A stretch of 64,000 bases of DNA from Frigoribacterium sp. Leaf8 (GCF_001421165.1 NZ_LMKB01000001.1:646009-710008); one strand, 5' to 3'; shown: positions 30,263 through 39,130, counted from the stretch's first letter. Notes: generated by a model from the letters alone, not told the origin. Made by a program: numbers and translations.

Positions 30263-30271
30263 TGTGGACAA
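30263..30271 (-). promoter_or_regulatory. DnaA box upstream of dnaA
   Basis: Exact TTGTCCACA on the minus strand, about 250 nt upstream of the dnaA start. Confidence 0.65.
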
Positions 30272-30327
30272 ACCTCCTGGGAAGCGGCCGTTTGACCCGG
30301 GCTCCGATCACGCGTACTTTTAATCAG

Positions 30328-30355
30328 TTGATTTCAGCCGCGTTGGCTGTACAAG
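30328..30355 (+). promoter_or_regulatory. Promoter of rpmH
   Basis: TTGATT (-35), 16-bp spacer, TACAAG (-10), about 50 nt before the rpmH start. Confidence 0.45.
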
Positions 30356-30405
30356 ACTTCTCGGATCGTGGCAACAGGCCTGGTCCGCTTTCCTGGAGGA
30401 CCACC

Positions 30406-30543
30406 ATGAGCAAGAGAACGTTCCAGCCGAACAACCGTCGTCGGGCCAAGAAGCACGGTTTCCGTGCTCGCATGCGTACGCGTGCCGGCCGCGCTATCCT
30501 CGCCGCCCGTCGTGGCAAGGGCCGCACCGAGCTCTCGGCGTAG
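30406..30543 (+). CDS. rpmH: Ribosomal protein bL34
   Basis: 45 aa, [18 protein letters not shown] and a basic C-terminus, full family length. Strong GGAGG 8 nt upstream. Start of the rpmH-rnpA-yidD-yidC-jag-rsmG operon. Confidence 0.97.
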   Translation: MSKRTFQPNNRRRAKKHGFRARMRTRAGRAILAARRGKGRTELSA

Positions 30544-30551
30544 CCACTTCC

Positions 30552-30887
30552 GTGTTGGCCCGGGCCAACCGGATCGTCCGCGCAGACGACTACCGAACCA
30601 CCGTGCGCCGTGGCCGCAAGTCGGGCACGGCGCATTCGGTCGTCTACGTGCGGCGTCGTGACGACGAGCTGGTCCGGTTCGGTTTCATCGTGGCGAAGAC
30701 CGTGGGCAACGCGGTCGTCCGCAACACGGTCCGGCGCCGGCTCAAGGGGGTGTGCCACGAACTCCTGCCGACGATCCCCGGCGGGCTCGACGTCGTGATC
30801 AGAGCCTTGCCAGGCAGCCCCGACGTTGCGTGGTCTACCCTGCTGTCGGACATCTCCGAGGTGGTCGACAGGGGCGTGAGAGCGTGA
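30552..30887 (+). CDS. rnpA: Ribonuclease P protein component
   Basis: 111 aa from a GTG 8 nt after rpmH. The RNR-type motif region NAVVRNTVRRRLKG binds the P RNA and pre-tRNA leader. It assists 5' maturation of tRNAs. The stop overlaps yidD's GTG (GTGA). Confidence 0.93.
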   Translation: MLARANRIVRADDYRTTVRRGRKSGTAHSVVYVRRRDDELVRFGFIVAKTVGNAVVRNTVRRRLKGVCHELLPTIPGGLDVVIRALPGSPDVAWSTLLSDISEVVDRGVRA

Positions 30888-31246
30888 CAAGAGCGGTGCA
30901 GTTCGTCGCGTTGCTTCCCCGCAACGCGTGCGTCCTCATCCTCCGCGTCTACCGCGCCGTCGTCTCCCCGCTCTACGGCGACGTCTGTCGCTACTACCCG
31001 TCGTGTTCCCGGTACGCCCTCGAGGCCATCCAGCTGCACGGCGTCGTGCGGGGCGTGGCCATGGGCAGCTGGCGCATCGCCCGGTGTCACCCCTGGGCAG
31101 CCGGAGGCGTCGACGACGTCCCCGAGCCCCGTACACAGAAGTACCGCGTCACGAAGTCCGGCTTCGTGACACCGCGATCCGGCACCACCGCCCCCGACCT
31201 CCTCGGGACGGGCCGCATCGCCGCACAGAGCCACGGAAAGGGCTGA
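30884..31246 (+). CDS. yidD: Membrane protein insertion efficiency factor YidD
   Basis: 120 aa from the GTG overlapping the rnpA stop; the longer upstream frame overlaps rnpA and is rejected. Family core: YRAVVSPLYGDVCRYYPSCSRYALEAI and WRIARCHPWAAGG with conserved Cys. The C-terminal ~35 residues are an extension. It helps YidC-dependent insertion at the inner face of the membrane. Confidence 0.9.
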   Translation: MTRAVQFVALLPRNACVLILRVYRAVVSPLYGDVCRYYPSCSRYALEAIQLHGVVRGVAMGSWRIARCHPWAAGGVDDVPEPRTQKYRVTKSGFVTPRSGTTAPDLLGTGRIAAQSHGKG

Positions 31247-31256
31247 CCCGAACACC

Positions 31257-32213
31257 ATGGACTTCATCGGCACCATCCTCTGGCCCCTGAGATGGGTCGT
31301 CGAGGCGATCCTCGTCGGCTTCCACAACGTCCTCACGGCGTTCGGCATGGACACCGCGGCCGGCAGCACGTGGGTGCTCTCGATCGTCGGCCTGGTCCTC
31401 GTCGTCCGGGCGTGCCTCATCCCGATCTTCGTCCGCCAGATCAAGAGCCAGCGACGCATGATGGAGATCGCGCCCCGGCTCAAGAAGATCCAGGACAAGT
31501 ACAAGGGCAAGCGCGACCAGTTCAGCCGCGAGGCCATGTCGCGCGAGACCATGGCGCTCTACAAGGACACGGGGACGAACCCGCTCAGCTCGTGCCTGCC
31601 CCTGCTGATCCAGATGCCGATCTTCTTCAGCCTCTACACCGTGCTGCACAACGCGCAGCAAGAGAAGGTGGGCATCGGCCTGCTGAACGCGGCGCTCTCG
31701 AACTCGTTCGGTGAGTCGGCTCTCTTCGGCGCCCCCCTGAAAGAGACCTTCCTGGGTGCCACCACATGGGAGGTCCGCCTGATGGCCGGAGCGATGGTGG
31801 TCATCATGACCGCCTCGCAGTTCATCACGCAGCTGCAGATCGTCTCGAAGAACATGTCGCCCGAGACCAAGGCGAGCCCCATGTTCAAGCAGCAGCGCAT
31901 GCTCTTGTACTTCCTCCCCCTCGTGTTCGTCTTCTCGGGCCTGTCGTTCCCCCTCGGCGTCATGTTCTACTGGCTCACCTCGAACGTCTGGACCATGGCC
32001 CAGCAGTTCCTGGTCATCCGCAACATGCCCACCCCCGGCAGCGAGGCCGCCCTGGCGCGTGAAGAGCGCCTCGCGCGCAAGCAGCAGCGCAAGGGACTCC
32101 CGAGCATCACCGTGACCGAGATCGAGTCGGCGCCTGCCGTGCCGAAGACGACCCAGCGGACCCAACCCGTCGGCAAGAACCGCTCCAAGAAGCAGAACGG
32201 CCCCAAGAAATGA
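31257..32213 (+). CDS. yidC: Membrane protein insertase YidC
   Basis: 318 aa, Oxa1/YidC family, about five membrane helices. The conserved Arg lies in the first core helix pair (LVVRACLIPIFVRQIKSQRRMM), with NPLSSCLPLLIQMPIFFSLY and FPLGVMFYWLTSNVWTM. The basic C-terminal tail could contact the ribosome. It inserts membrane proteins with or without SecYEG. ATGA overlap with jag. Confidence 0.94.
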   Translation: MDFIGTILWPLRWVVEAILVGFHNVLTAFGMDTAAGSTWVLSIVGLVLVVRACLIPIFVRQIKSQRRMMEIAPRLKKIQDKYKGKRDQFSREAMSRETMALYKDTGTNPLSSCLPLLIQMPIFFSLYTVLHNAQQEKVGIGLLNAALSNSFGESALFGAPLKETFLGATTWEVRLMAGAMVVIMTASQFITQLQIVSKNMSPETKASPMFKQQRMLLYFLPLVFVFSGLSFPLGVMFYWLTSNVWTMAQQFLVIRNMPTPGSEAALAREERLARKQQRKGLPSITVTEIESAPAVPKTTQRTQPVGKNRSKKQNGPKK

Positions 32214-32773
32214 CCTCTGACGATTCCACGACCGACATCGTCGAGCCCGACGCCGAGAACGACGACGCCGTCGTCTCGAACGACACCGAGGAGGCGCAGG
32301 TCGCCTCGGACGACGCCGCCGACGTCCTCGACGAGGGCGACATCGCAGCCGACTACATCGAAGAGCTGCTCGACATCTGCGACTTCGACGGCGACATCGA
32401 CATCGAGGTCCGCGGTGGTCGTTCGTACATCTCGGTCGACTCGAGTGGTGAGCAGAAGCTGCGCGTCCTGTCGAAGCCCGACACCGTCAACGCCCTCCAA
32501 GAGCTGACCCGCATCGCGGTGCAGACCAAGACGGGTGAGTTCTCCCGCCTCATCCTCGACATCGGGGGATCCCGCGCCACTCGCGAGACGGAACTCGGCC
32601 GCCTGGTCGACCACGCGGTCTCGAAGCTCGAGGACGGTGCCACCTCGGCGGCCCTGCCCCCCATGTCCTCCTACGAGCGCAAACTCGTGCACGACATCGT
32701 CGCGGCGCGGGGATTCACCTCGGAGTCCGAGGGCGAAGGCCGCGACCGTCACACCGTCATCACGCGTCCCTGA
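32210..32773 (+). CDS. jag: Jag/KhpB-like RNA-binding protein (KH and R3H domains)
   Basis: 187 aa. An acidic N-terminal ~55 residues, then the KH domain (about 62-125, GDIDIEVRGGRSYISVD, LQELTRIAVQTK), then the R3H domain (SSYERKLVHDIVAARGFTSES with the Arg-His core in EGRDRHTV). Binds RNA with KhpA in Gram-positives and affects cell elongation. Overlaps yidC by 4 nt. Confidence 0.9.
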   Translation: MTSDDSTTDIVEPDAENDDAVVSNDTEEAQVASDDAADVLDEGDIAADYIEELLDICDFDGDIDIEVRGGRSYISVDSSGEQKLRVLSKPDTVNALQELTRIAVQTKTGEFSRLILDIGGSRATRETELGRLVDHAVSKLEDGATSAALPPMSSYERKLVHDIVAARGFTSESEGEGRDRHTVITRP

Positions 32774-32783
32774 GCCGGGCGAC

Positions 32784-33419
32784 ATGACCGACACGTCGAC
32801 CCTCGAGGTCGAGCCCGCCGTCGCGGCGACGATCTTCGGCGACCGGCTCGACGTCGTTCGCCGCTATGTGGCCGACCTAGCCCAGCACGGCGAAGAACTC
32901 GGCCTGATCGGACCGCTCGAGCTGCCGCGTCTCTGGACCCGCCACGTCGTCAACTGTGGCTTGCTGGCACCTCTGCTGGTCGCGGGTCGCGTCGGGGACA
33001 TCGGGTCGGGTGCCGGCCTCCCGGGACTCGTGCTCGCTGCTGCTCGTCCGGACGCCACGCTCGTCCTGATCGAGCCGATGGAACGGCGCGTCGACTGGCT
33101 GACGGCTGAAGCCGATCGCATGGGGCTCGACAACGTCGAGGTCGTCCGTGCCCGTGCCGAGGACGTGCAGCTGGACGGGTGGCTCGACCAGGCGACCGCT
33201 CGGGCCGTGTCGGCCCTCTCCAAGTTGATCCCGCTGACGGCGCCGCTGGTGAAGACCGGGGGGCAGCTGCTGTTGATGAAGGGCGCTCGGGTCGACGACG
33301 AGATCGCCGCCGCACGCAAGGTGATCGCCCGCCATCACCTCATCGACGTCGAGGCTCGTGAACTGGGTGTGGGGCTCGTCGACGAGACGACCCGGGTGTT
33401 CATCGCCACCTTGGACTGA
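32784..33419 (+). CDS. rsmG: 16S rRNA (guanine527-N7)-methyltransferase RsmG
   Basis: 211 aa from the ATG at 32784. SAM-binding loop GDIGSGAGLPGLVLA, acidic IEPMERRVDWL, and ARAVSALSKL of the family. Methylates G527 of 16S rRNA; loss gives low-level streptomycin resistance in other bacteria. Sits between jag and parA as usual. Confidence 0.93.
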   Translation: MTDTSTLEVEPAVAATIFGDRLDVVRRYVADLAQHGEELGLIGPLELPRLWTRHVVNCGLLAPLLVAGRVGDIGSGAGLPGLVLAAARPDATLVLIEPMERRVDWLTAEADRMGLDNVEVVRARAEDVQLDGWLDQATARAVSALSKLIPLTAPLVKTGGQLLLMKGARVDDEIAAARKVIARHHLIDVEARELGVGLVDETTRVFIATLD

Positions 33420-33530
33420 CTGGTCCAAGTGAGTGACGGTAATGTGGCTTTGACCAGGCCATGTTCGACTACTCGGGGGTTTGCGCTCCGTGTCGACCGA
33501 AGTGGTTAGGCAGGCACGCGGACCTCGGGT

Positions 33531-33547
33531 CCCCGTCTTTGTCGGGG
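33531..33547 (+). terminator. Possible terminator before parA
   Basis: CCCCG TCTTTGT CGGGG hairpin nested in an outer GGCAGG/CCTGCC pair, 110 nt after rsmG. A TAGACT -10-like site for parA follows at 33556-33561. Confidence 0.4.
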
Positions 33548-33626
33548 CCTGCCGATAGACTCGGTCTCCGATCCCCGATGATCACCGTGCCGCCTCGCAG
33601 CGGCGTGATCACACCTCCGGGTAGGT

Positions 33627-33642
33627 CGTTTCACGTGAAACA
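33627..33642. other. parS site 1
   Basis: GTTTCACGTGAAAC core (33628-33641), the conserved ParB centromere, in the parA leader. Confidence 0.93.
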
Positions 33643-33662
33643 TGGCGATACGGAGACCCTCA

Positions 33663-34565
33663 GTGAGTTCCTCGGCTGACGACGACAGAAGCACTCCCCT
33701 GGCTCGAGAGCTTGCCGACCTGAACCGTCGTAAGAAGGCCCTGTCTCGCGAACCGCTCCCGTCGCCCGCCTCGACCCGAGTGATCACCGTCTCGAACCAG
33801 AAAGGCGGTGTCGGCAAGACCACGACCACCGTCAATCTCTCCGCCGCCCTTGCGCGGAGTGGGGCCAAGGTTCTGGTCATCGATCTCGATCCCCAGGGCA
33901 ACGCCTCCACGGCCCTCGGTGTGGAACACCGGGCAGAGACCCCGAGTGTCTACGACGTCGTGGTGAACGACGGCGAGGTAGCGGACGTCGTCCAGAAGAG
34001 CCCGGAGTTCGACACGCTTTTCTGCATCCCCGCGACCATCCATCTCGCCGGCGCCGAGATCGAACTCGTCTCACTCGTCGCTCGAGAGCAACGACTGAGC
34101 AGGGCGTTGTCCGAGTACCTCAGCAAGACCGAGAACGCCGGCGATCGTTACGACTACGTCTTCATCGATTGCCCTCCGTCGCTCGGGTTGCTCACGATCA
34201 ACGCGTTCGTCGCAGCCAGTGAAGTACTCATCCCCATCCAGTGCGAGTACTACGCACTAGAGGGGTTGAGCCAGCTGCTGCGCAACATCCAGTTGATCGA
34301 GAAGCACCTGAACCCCAAGCTCAAGGTGTCGAGCATCCTGCTGACGATGTACGACGGCCGGACGAACCTCGCTCAGCAGGTCGTCGCCGACGTTCGCGAG
34401 CATTTTCCTGATGAGGCACTGAACACTCTCATACCCCGGTCCGTCAGGATCAGTGAGGCCCCCGGTTACGGGCAGACCGTCATCAGCTACGACACCAACT
34501 CCCCCGGGTCGATCTCGTACCTCGAGGCGGCCGCCGAACTAGCACGTCGAGGAGCACCCCAGTAA
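33663..34565 (+). CDS. parA: Chromosome partitioning ATPase ParA
   Basis: 300 aa from a GTG at 33663 with CGGAGA 8 nt upstream. The in-frame ATG at 33642 lies inside parS and lacks a ribosome site, so it is not used. Deviant Walker A KGGVGKTTTTVN, Walker A' DLDPQGNAST, Walker B FIDCPPSLG. It forms gradients on the nucleoid that move ParB-parS. The stop overlaps parB (TAATG). Confidence 0.95.
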   Translation: MSSSADDDRSTPLARELADLNRRKKALSREPLPSPASTRVITVSNQKGGVGKTTTTVNLSAALARSGAKVLVIDLDPQGNASTALGVEHRAETPSVYDVVVNDGEVADVVQKSPEFDTLFCIPATIHLAGAEIELVSLVAREQRLSRALSEYLSKTENAGDRYDYVFIDCPPSLGLLTINAFVAASEVLIPIQCEYYALEGLSQLLRNIQLIEKHLNPKLKVSSILLTMYDGRTNLAQQVVADVREHFPDEALNTLIPRSVRISEAPGYGQTVISYDTNSPGSISYLEAAAELARRGAPQ

Positions 34566-35512
34566 TGGCAACCAAGCGAACCGGTCTCGGGCGCGGCATC
34601 GGCGCCCTCATCCCCGTCTCCGACGAGAGCCAGGACCGCCCGGTCGACGTCTTCTTCCCGACGGCACAGCAGACGGCCGACGAACTCATCGCCGTGCCGG
34701 GCGCTCGTCTCGCCAACCTGAATCCGCTGGACATCACTCCGAACGCGCAGCAGCCTCGGGCCGAGTTCCGCGCTGAAGAGCTCGCTGAGTTGGTGACCTC
34801 GATCCGAGAGGTGGGCGTACTGCAGCCCATCGTCGTCCGCCCGATCAAGAACGGCGGCAAGGGAGCAGCACAGTACGAGCTGGTCATGGGTGAGCGGCGC
34901 CTGCGAGCGACCAAAGAGCTGGGGCTCGCGACGATCCCCGCCATCGTCAAAGACACCGCCGACGACGCGATGCTGCGGGATGCCCTGCTGGAGAATCTGC
35001 ATCGCGCTGAGCTCAACCCCCTAGAAGAAGCCTCTGCTTATCAGCAACTTCTTGCCGACTTCGGCATCACCCAGGATGAATTGGCGACCCGCATCGGTCG
35101 GAGCCGCCCCCAGATCACGAACACCCTGAGGCTGCTGAGGTTGCCGGCAGCCGTCCAACGGCGAGTCGCCTCCGGCGTCCTCACTGCAGGCCACGCTCGG
35201 GCGATCCTGAGCACGGGTGACCCGGTCCTCATGGCTCGTCTTGCGGATCGCATCGTCAACGAGGACCTCAGTGTGCGAGCTGCTGAGGCCATCGCTGCAG
35301 GTGGCAGCGCGAAGCCGAAGTCGACGCGCACGGCCACTCCCGGCAAGCATCAGGCTCATCTGGACGAGGTGGCAGAGACCCTCGGTGACCGGTTCGAGAC
35401 GCGGGTCAAGGTGTCCTTGGGCGCTCGAAAGGGGTCGATCACCATCGATTTCGCGTCGATGCAGGACCTGAATCGCATCCTCGGCCGGTTGGGACACGAC
35501 CAGGAGTCGTGA
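34565..35512 (+). CDS. parB: Chromosome partitioning protein ParB
   Basis: 315 aa. N-terminal ParA-interacting helix (KRTGLGRGIGALIP), CTPase motifs including GERRLRATKELG and ENLHRAELNPLEEA, helix-turn-helix (GRSRPQITNTLRLLRLP), C-terminal dimer domain. It loads at parS and spreads as a CTP clamp. Four parS sites lie within 2 kb. Confidence 0.96.
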   Translation: MATKRTGLGRGIGALIPVSDESQDRPVDVFFPTAQQTADELIAVPGARLANLNPLDITPNAQQPRAEFRAEELAELVTSIREVGVLQPIVVRPIKNGGKGAAQYELVMGERRLRATKELGLATIPAIVKDTADDAMLRDALLENLHRAELNPLEEASAYQQLLADFGITQDELATRIGRSRPQITNTLRLLRLPAAVQRRVASGVLTAGHARAILSTGDPVLMARLADRIVNEDLSVRAAEAIAAGGSAKPKSTRTATPGKHQAHLDEVAETLGDRFETRVKVSLGARKGSITIDFASMQDLNRILGRLGHDQES

Positions 35513-35540
35513 TTGATTGCCCTCAGCGTTGACCGGCATC

Positions 35541-35556
35541 GGTTTCACGTGAAACA
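35541..35556. other. parS site 2
   Basis: GTTTCACGTGAAAC at 35542-35555, 29 nt after the parB stop. Confidence 0.93.
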
Positions 35557-35635
35557 TCGACCGCCCCTGCCTTTGCCGGTAGGGGCGGTTCGTGTTTGTT
35601 GGACGGGAACGTCACGTGAGGGCGTTGAGGTGAGG

Positions 35636-35651
35636 TGTTTCACGTGAAACA
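35636..35651. other. parS site 3
   Basis: Perfect 16-bp palindrome TGTTTCACGTGAAACA, 94 bp from site 2. Confidence 0.95.
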
Positions 35652-35910
35652 GTGCTGCCAATCTTGTCGCAATCGGCCTCTCCGGCGCGAGGATCTGGCA
35701 GGGGTTCTCTCCAGAGGGTGTTGGTGAGCGGCTTTTTTGGCGGTAACGGCAGGCAGGGTTCCTGCTGGAGTGGACCGGTGCTGTTTTTGGCCGTGAACCG
35801 GTGTCTTCGAAGCAGCACCAGAGGCTTGCGGTATAAGTGCAGGTGCAGATACGTGGCGGTTGCCTATGGCCGAGGGCGGAGGCCGCAGGCACAGGGCCAG
35901 GCGGACGGCG

Positions 35911-35946
35911 CAGGCGCAGGTACAGGTGCAGGTGCAGGTGCAGGCG
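35911..35946. repeat. CAGGTG hexamer tandem array
   Basis: Six 6-bp units CAGGCG, CAGGTA, CAGGTG, CAGGTG, CAGGTG, CAGGCG in a row; further single CAGGTG copies at about 35839-35845, 35958 and 36068. Confidence 0.75.
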
Positions 35947-35990
35947 TTCGACGCGCGCAGGTGCAGGGCGGAGGGTGCGGTCGTCGGCGC

Positions 35991-36077
35991 AAACTACACG
36001 CGCACGCGCACGGCAGGTGAAGTGCTGAGGGCGTAGCAGGCGCGAACTGCACGCGCACGCGCACGCGCAGGTGCAGT
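35991..36077. repeat. Direct repeat with CGCACG core, two copies
   Basis: Two copies of an AACT-CACGCGCACGCGCACG-GCAGGTG-AGTGC segment, starting at about 35992 and 36045, period about 53 bp. The CGCACG unit itself is tandem. Confidence 0.65.
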
Positions 36078-36692
36078 GCGATGGCAGGGGTACGCCGAGG
36101 TGCGGGCGCAGGTGGTTGCATGACTGCCAGTAGGGGCGAATGGACTGCCGCGGGGGCGAACGGAGGTTCTCATGCACGGACAGATGCAGGTTCAGGCCCT
36201 GTGGAGATAGAGACACCGTGTCGACGCGGGTCCAGACCCACCTCCAGGGCAGTGCAGGCATAGGATGCGCGCGCCGTCAGCTGCACTTCCTGGGCATATG
36301 GTGACGCAAAGTGGACTCTGGAACCTGGGCCAGAGTGGTCGACGATGCTACATCTTCCTCGAGCGGTTCGACATGGAGGCCCGGATGCATGGCTCTGTGC
36401 CTGTATGACGGCGCTCTTGGCGGCGGTCGCACTTCGTCTGCGGCAACGTTCCAACTCGGGCCTGATGACCACCGACGGGTTCGTCAGACTCGACGTTTGA
36501 TGGTTCGTCGTGGCTTCTAGGGAGCCGTCGAGGTCCAATAAAACATAGAGTTCACGGGCTACTTCTGTGTCCAGACCACGGGCAGACGACAACCAAGGTG
36601 CAGGGATCGTCGATGATCCTGGATGCGTCCAATCAGTGCATTTGTGGGCCCAGAAGGCCGATCATGAGCTCGCACTAGCCCCGCCGACCGCC

Positions 36693-36714
36693 CGACGTTT
36701 CACGTGAAACGTCG
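36693..36714. other. parS site 4 in a 22-bp palindrome
   Basis: GTTTCACGTGAAAC (36697-36710) extended by CGAC/GTCG to a perfect 22-bp palindrome, just beyond the 3' end of the ddl-like gene. Confidence 0.93.
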
Positions 36715-36725
36715 ACCACGTGTCG

Positions 36726-37688
36726 TCAGCGGAGATGGTCGGTGACGGCCTTTTCAGCCAGAGCGGCGTAGAACATGCCCAGTTCGTAGCCGGCGGACTC
36801 CAGGGCCATCGGGACGAGCGACGTCTCGGTCAGTCCGGGCAGGACGTTGACCTCCAGGAACCACGGGGTCCCTGCGGCATCCACGATCAGGTCCACCCTC
36901 GACAAGTGGCGCAGCCCGAGGGCCTCGTGGACGGCCACGGCAGCCCGCGCCGCCGACTCCGACGCGACGGCGTCGATCCGTGCGGGCGTGAAGAACGTCG
37001 TCTCCCCCGCGTTGTAGCGCGCCTCGAAGCCGTAGAACCCCTGGCGAGGAACGATCTCCACGGCAGGCAGGGCGAGGGGTCCGTCACCGGTGTCGATGAC
37101 CCCGACGGCGATCTCGGTGCCCGTGATTTTCTGTTCGACGATGACGTCGTCGCAGTACGTGTACGCGTCGACCATGGCCCTGGGCAACGCCCCGATGTCG
37201 TCGACGACCGTGACGCCCTGGGCCGAGCCACCCCGTGCGGGCTTCACGACGACGGGCACCGGGTGTTCGTCGGCGATCGCCTCCAACACACCGACGGCGC
37301 CGAGCTCGCGGAAGGCGTCGTGGGACAGCGTGATGCCGCGCGGTGTGGACACACCGGCGCGACGTGCGAGCTCCTTCGCGGTCGGCTTGTCCCAGGCCAG
37401 TCGCGCGGCCGCCGCCGTGCTGCCGACGAACGGCACGTCGAGCGCCTCGAGCAGTCCCCGGAGGGCGCCGTCCTCACCACTCGCTCCGTGCAGGGCCGGC
37501 CACACGACGTCGGGACGTGACGCGGTGAGGTGTCCGAGCAACGAGGCGTCCGGGTCGCGGAGTTCGACCTCGATGCCGTGGGTGACGAGGCTGTCGACCA
37601 CGCGCCTCCCCGATCGGAGGGAGACGTCACGTTCGTGCGAGATGCCGCCGGCGAGGACGGTGACGGTACGCAGTTCGCTCGATGCCAT
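36726..37688 (-). CDS. D-alanine--D-alanine ligase-like ATP-grasp enzyme
   Basis: 320 aa from the ATG at 37688 with AGAGG upstream. Ddl marks: GGISHERDVSLRSG, ALHGASGEDG, ATP-grasp Lys (VVKPARGGSAQG), EQKITGTEIAVGV, FLEVNVLPGLTETSLVP with metal-binding Glu and Asn. It probably joins two D-Ala, or D-Ala and another group, for cell-wall precursors. It is not next to mur genes, and the Microbacteriaceae copy beside parB may be a second Ddl, so I leave the symbol blank. Confidence 0.8.
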   Translation of the reverse strand: MASSELRTVTVLAGGISHERDVSLRSGRRVVDSLVTHGIEVELRDPDASLLGHLTASRPDVVWPALHGASGEDGALRGLLEALDVPFVGSTAAAARLAWDKPTAKELARRAGVSTPRGITLSHDAFRELGAVGVLEAIADEHPVPVVVKPARGGSAQGVTVVDDIGALPRAMVDAYTYCDDVIVEQKITGTEIAVGVIDTGDGPLALPAVEIVPRQGFYGFEARYNAGETTFFTPARIDAVASESAARAAVAVHEALGLRHLSRVDLIVDAAGTPWFLEVNVLPGLTETSLVPMALESAGYELGMFYAALAEKAVTDHLR

Positions 37689-37764
37689 GGTGGAACCTCT
37701 TCTTCGTGTCACGACGCAGGACCGTCTCGTGGTCCGGACGGCTACGAGACGATGAAAATGCTGG

Positions 37765-39069
37765 TCAAATGGTGTTCGGCGGCGGCACCACGACGCTCTG
37801 CGGGCGCGCGGCCCGGTTCGACAGGCTGGCTGTCGAGAACGTGCGCAGCAGGTCGAGTTCTCCGTTGACGACGTTCGCCAGGCGCGCGACACCGGTGCGG
37901 ATGGACGCGGGCGTCGGGTAGCAGAACGACAGGCGGATGTTCTGACGCCCGTCGCCGTCGGCGAAGAACGCCGTACCGGGGGTGTAGGCCACGAGTTCCT
38001 TCACCGCGCGGGGCAGCATGGCCTTCGAGTCGAGTTCGTCCGGGAGTCCGACCCAGACGAAGAAGCCGCCGTCGGGGACGTTCCACGTGAGCGACGGCAG
38101 GTACTCGCCCAGCGCGGAGATCATCGCGTCACGCCGTTCGCGGTACAGGCCACGGAAGGTCTCGATCTGCCCACGCCAGTCGGCCTGGTCGAGGTACTCG
38201 GTGATGACGAACTGCCCGAAGGAGTTCGGCGAGAGCGTGGCGGACTCGTTGGCGAGGATGAGCTTCTCGCGGATGGCGTGCGGGGCGAGTGCCCAACCCA
38301 CCCGGAAGCCGGGTGCCAGCGTCTTCGAGAACGACCCGAGGTAGATGACGCCTTCGTCGTCGATCGAGCGCATCGCCTGCGGGGCCGGCTGGTCGAAGTA
38401 GAGCAGCCCGTAGGGGTTGTCCTCGAGGACGAGGATGCCGGCCGAGCGGCAGATCTCGAGGATCTCGACGCGTCGGGCCCACGTGAGGGTGACACCGGCC
38501 GGGTTGTGGAAGTTCGGGATCGTGTAGAGGAACTTGATGCGACCCCCACGAGCGGTGACGGCCGCGATGGCCTCTCGCAGGGCCTCGGGCACGAGCCCGT
38601 GCTCGTCCATCGGGACGTGCACGACGTCGGCCTGGTACGCCTTGAAGACCCCCAGGGCACCCACGTAGCTCGGCGACTCGGCGAGCACGACGTCGCCCGG
38701 GTTCACGAAGAGGCGGGTGACGAGGTCGAGGGCCTGCTGCGAGCCCGTGGTGACGACGACGTCGTCGGCGCTGCCGCGGATGCCCTCCATCGCCATGATC
38801 TGCATGATGTGCTCGCGGATGGCCGGGGTGCCCTGGCCGCTGCCGTACTGCATCGCCATCGCTCCCCCGTCGGCCATGACGCGGTCGATGGCCCCCGTGA
38901 CGAGCTCTCGGGGCAGGGCGGAGACGTACGGCATGCCGCCGGCCAGCGAGACGACCTCGGGGCGCGAGGCGACGGCGAACAGGGCTCGGACCTCGGAGGC
39001 GCTGAGGCCGGCCGTACGGTCGGCGTACGAGTCGTACCACGGGTCGAGGTTGGTGCCCTTGTCGCTCAT
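37765..39069 (-). CDS. PLP-dependent aminotransferase, class I/II (MocR-like aminotransferase fold)
   Basis: 434 aa from the ATG at 39069. PLP-binding Lys in LGSFSKTLAPGFRVGW; other fold-I marks VTTGSQQALDL, PNFHNPAGVT and EDNPYGLLYF. There is no helix-turn-helix N-terminus, so it is an enzyme rather than a MocR regulator. The closest family type is the 2-aminoadipate/aromatic aminotransferase group. The C-terminal ~25 residues (Ser/Arg/Pro-rich) are an extension. It is upstream of the ddl-like gene on the same strand, 76 bp apart. Confidence 0.8.
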   Translation of the reverse strand: MSDKGTNLDPWYDSYADRTAGLSASEVRALFAVASRPEVVSLAGGMPYVSALPRELVTGAIDRVMADGGAMAMQYGSGQGTPAIREHIMQIMAMEGIRGSADDVVVTTGSQQALDLVTRLFVNPGDVVLAESPSYVGALGVFKAYQADVVHVPMDEHGLVPEALREAIAAVTARGGRIKFLYTIPNFHNPAGVTLTWARRVEILEICRSAGILVLEDNPYGLLYFDQPAPQAMRSIDDEGVIYLGSFSKTLAPGFRVGWALAPHAIREKLILANESATLSPNSFGQFVITEYLDQADWRGQIETFRGLYRERRDAMISALGEYLPSLTWNVPDGGFFVWVGLPDELDSKAMLPRAVKELVAYTPGTAFFADGDGRQNIRLSFCYPTPASIRTGVARLANVVNGELDLLRTFSTASLSNRAARPQSVVVPPPNTI

Positions 39070-39130
39070 CGGTGTCCCTGTTCTGTCAGAGGGTGAATCG
39101 GTCAAGACTATGCCCGTCCCGACCGGGGAC

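Larger units (their letters stand above)
30018..30405. other. dnaA-rpmH divergent intergenic region
   Basis: 388 bp without a gene. It holds TTATGCACA (30120-30128), a perfect TTGTCCACA box on the minus strand (30263-30271), a GAAGTACC direct repeat with 12-bp period (about 30195-30214) and the rpmH promoter. The boxes probably serve dnaA autoregulation. Confidence 0.6.
35652..36692. other. Gene-free, repeat-rich zone between parS 3 and parS 4
   Basis: About 1.04 kb with no credible gene on either strand. The open frames here are Arg/Cys/His-rich low-complexity translations of CAGGTG and CGCACG runs. Left part: short tandem and direct repeats (35840-36110). Right part (36250-36690): lower G+C, no repeats seen. 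It may be a structural part of the partition region. Confidence 0.6.

Noticed and set aside
33642-33662. ATG at 33642 as parA start
   Set aside because: It overlaps the parS palindrome and has no ribosome site; GTG 33663 has CGGAGA at good spacing.
35840-36110. CRISPR array
   Set aside because: Repeats are 6-bp tandem units without unique spacers; no cas genes in the window.
35545-36261. Minus-strand frame of 238 codons and overlapping plus-strand frames in the parS zone
   Set aside because: Low-complexity Cys/His/Arg-rich translation of hexamer repeats, without ribosome site or protein-like periodicity.
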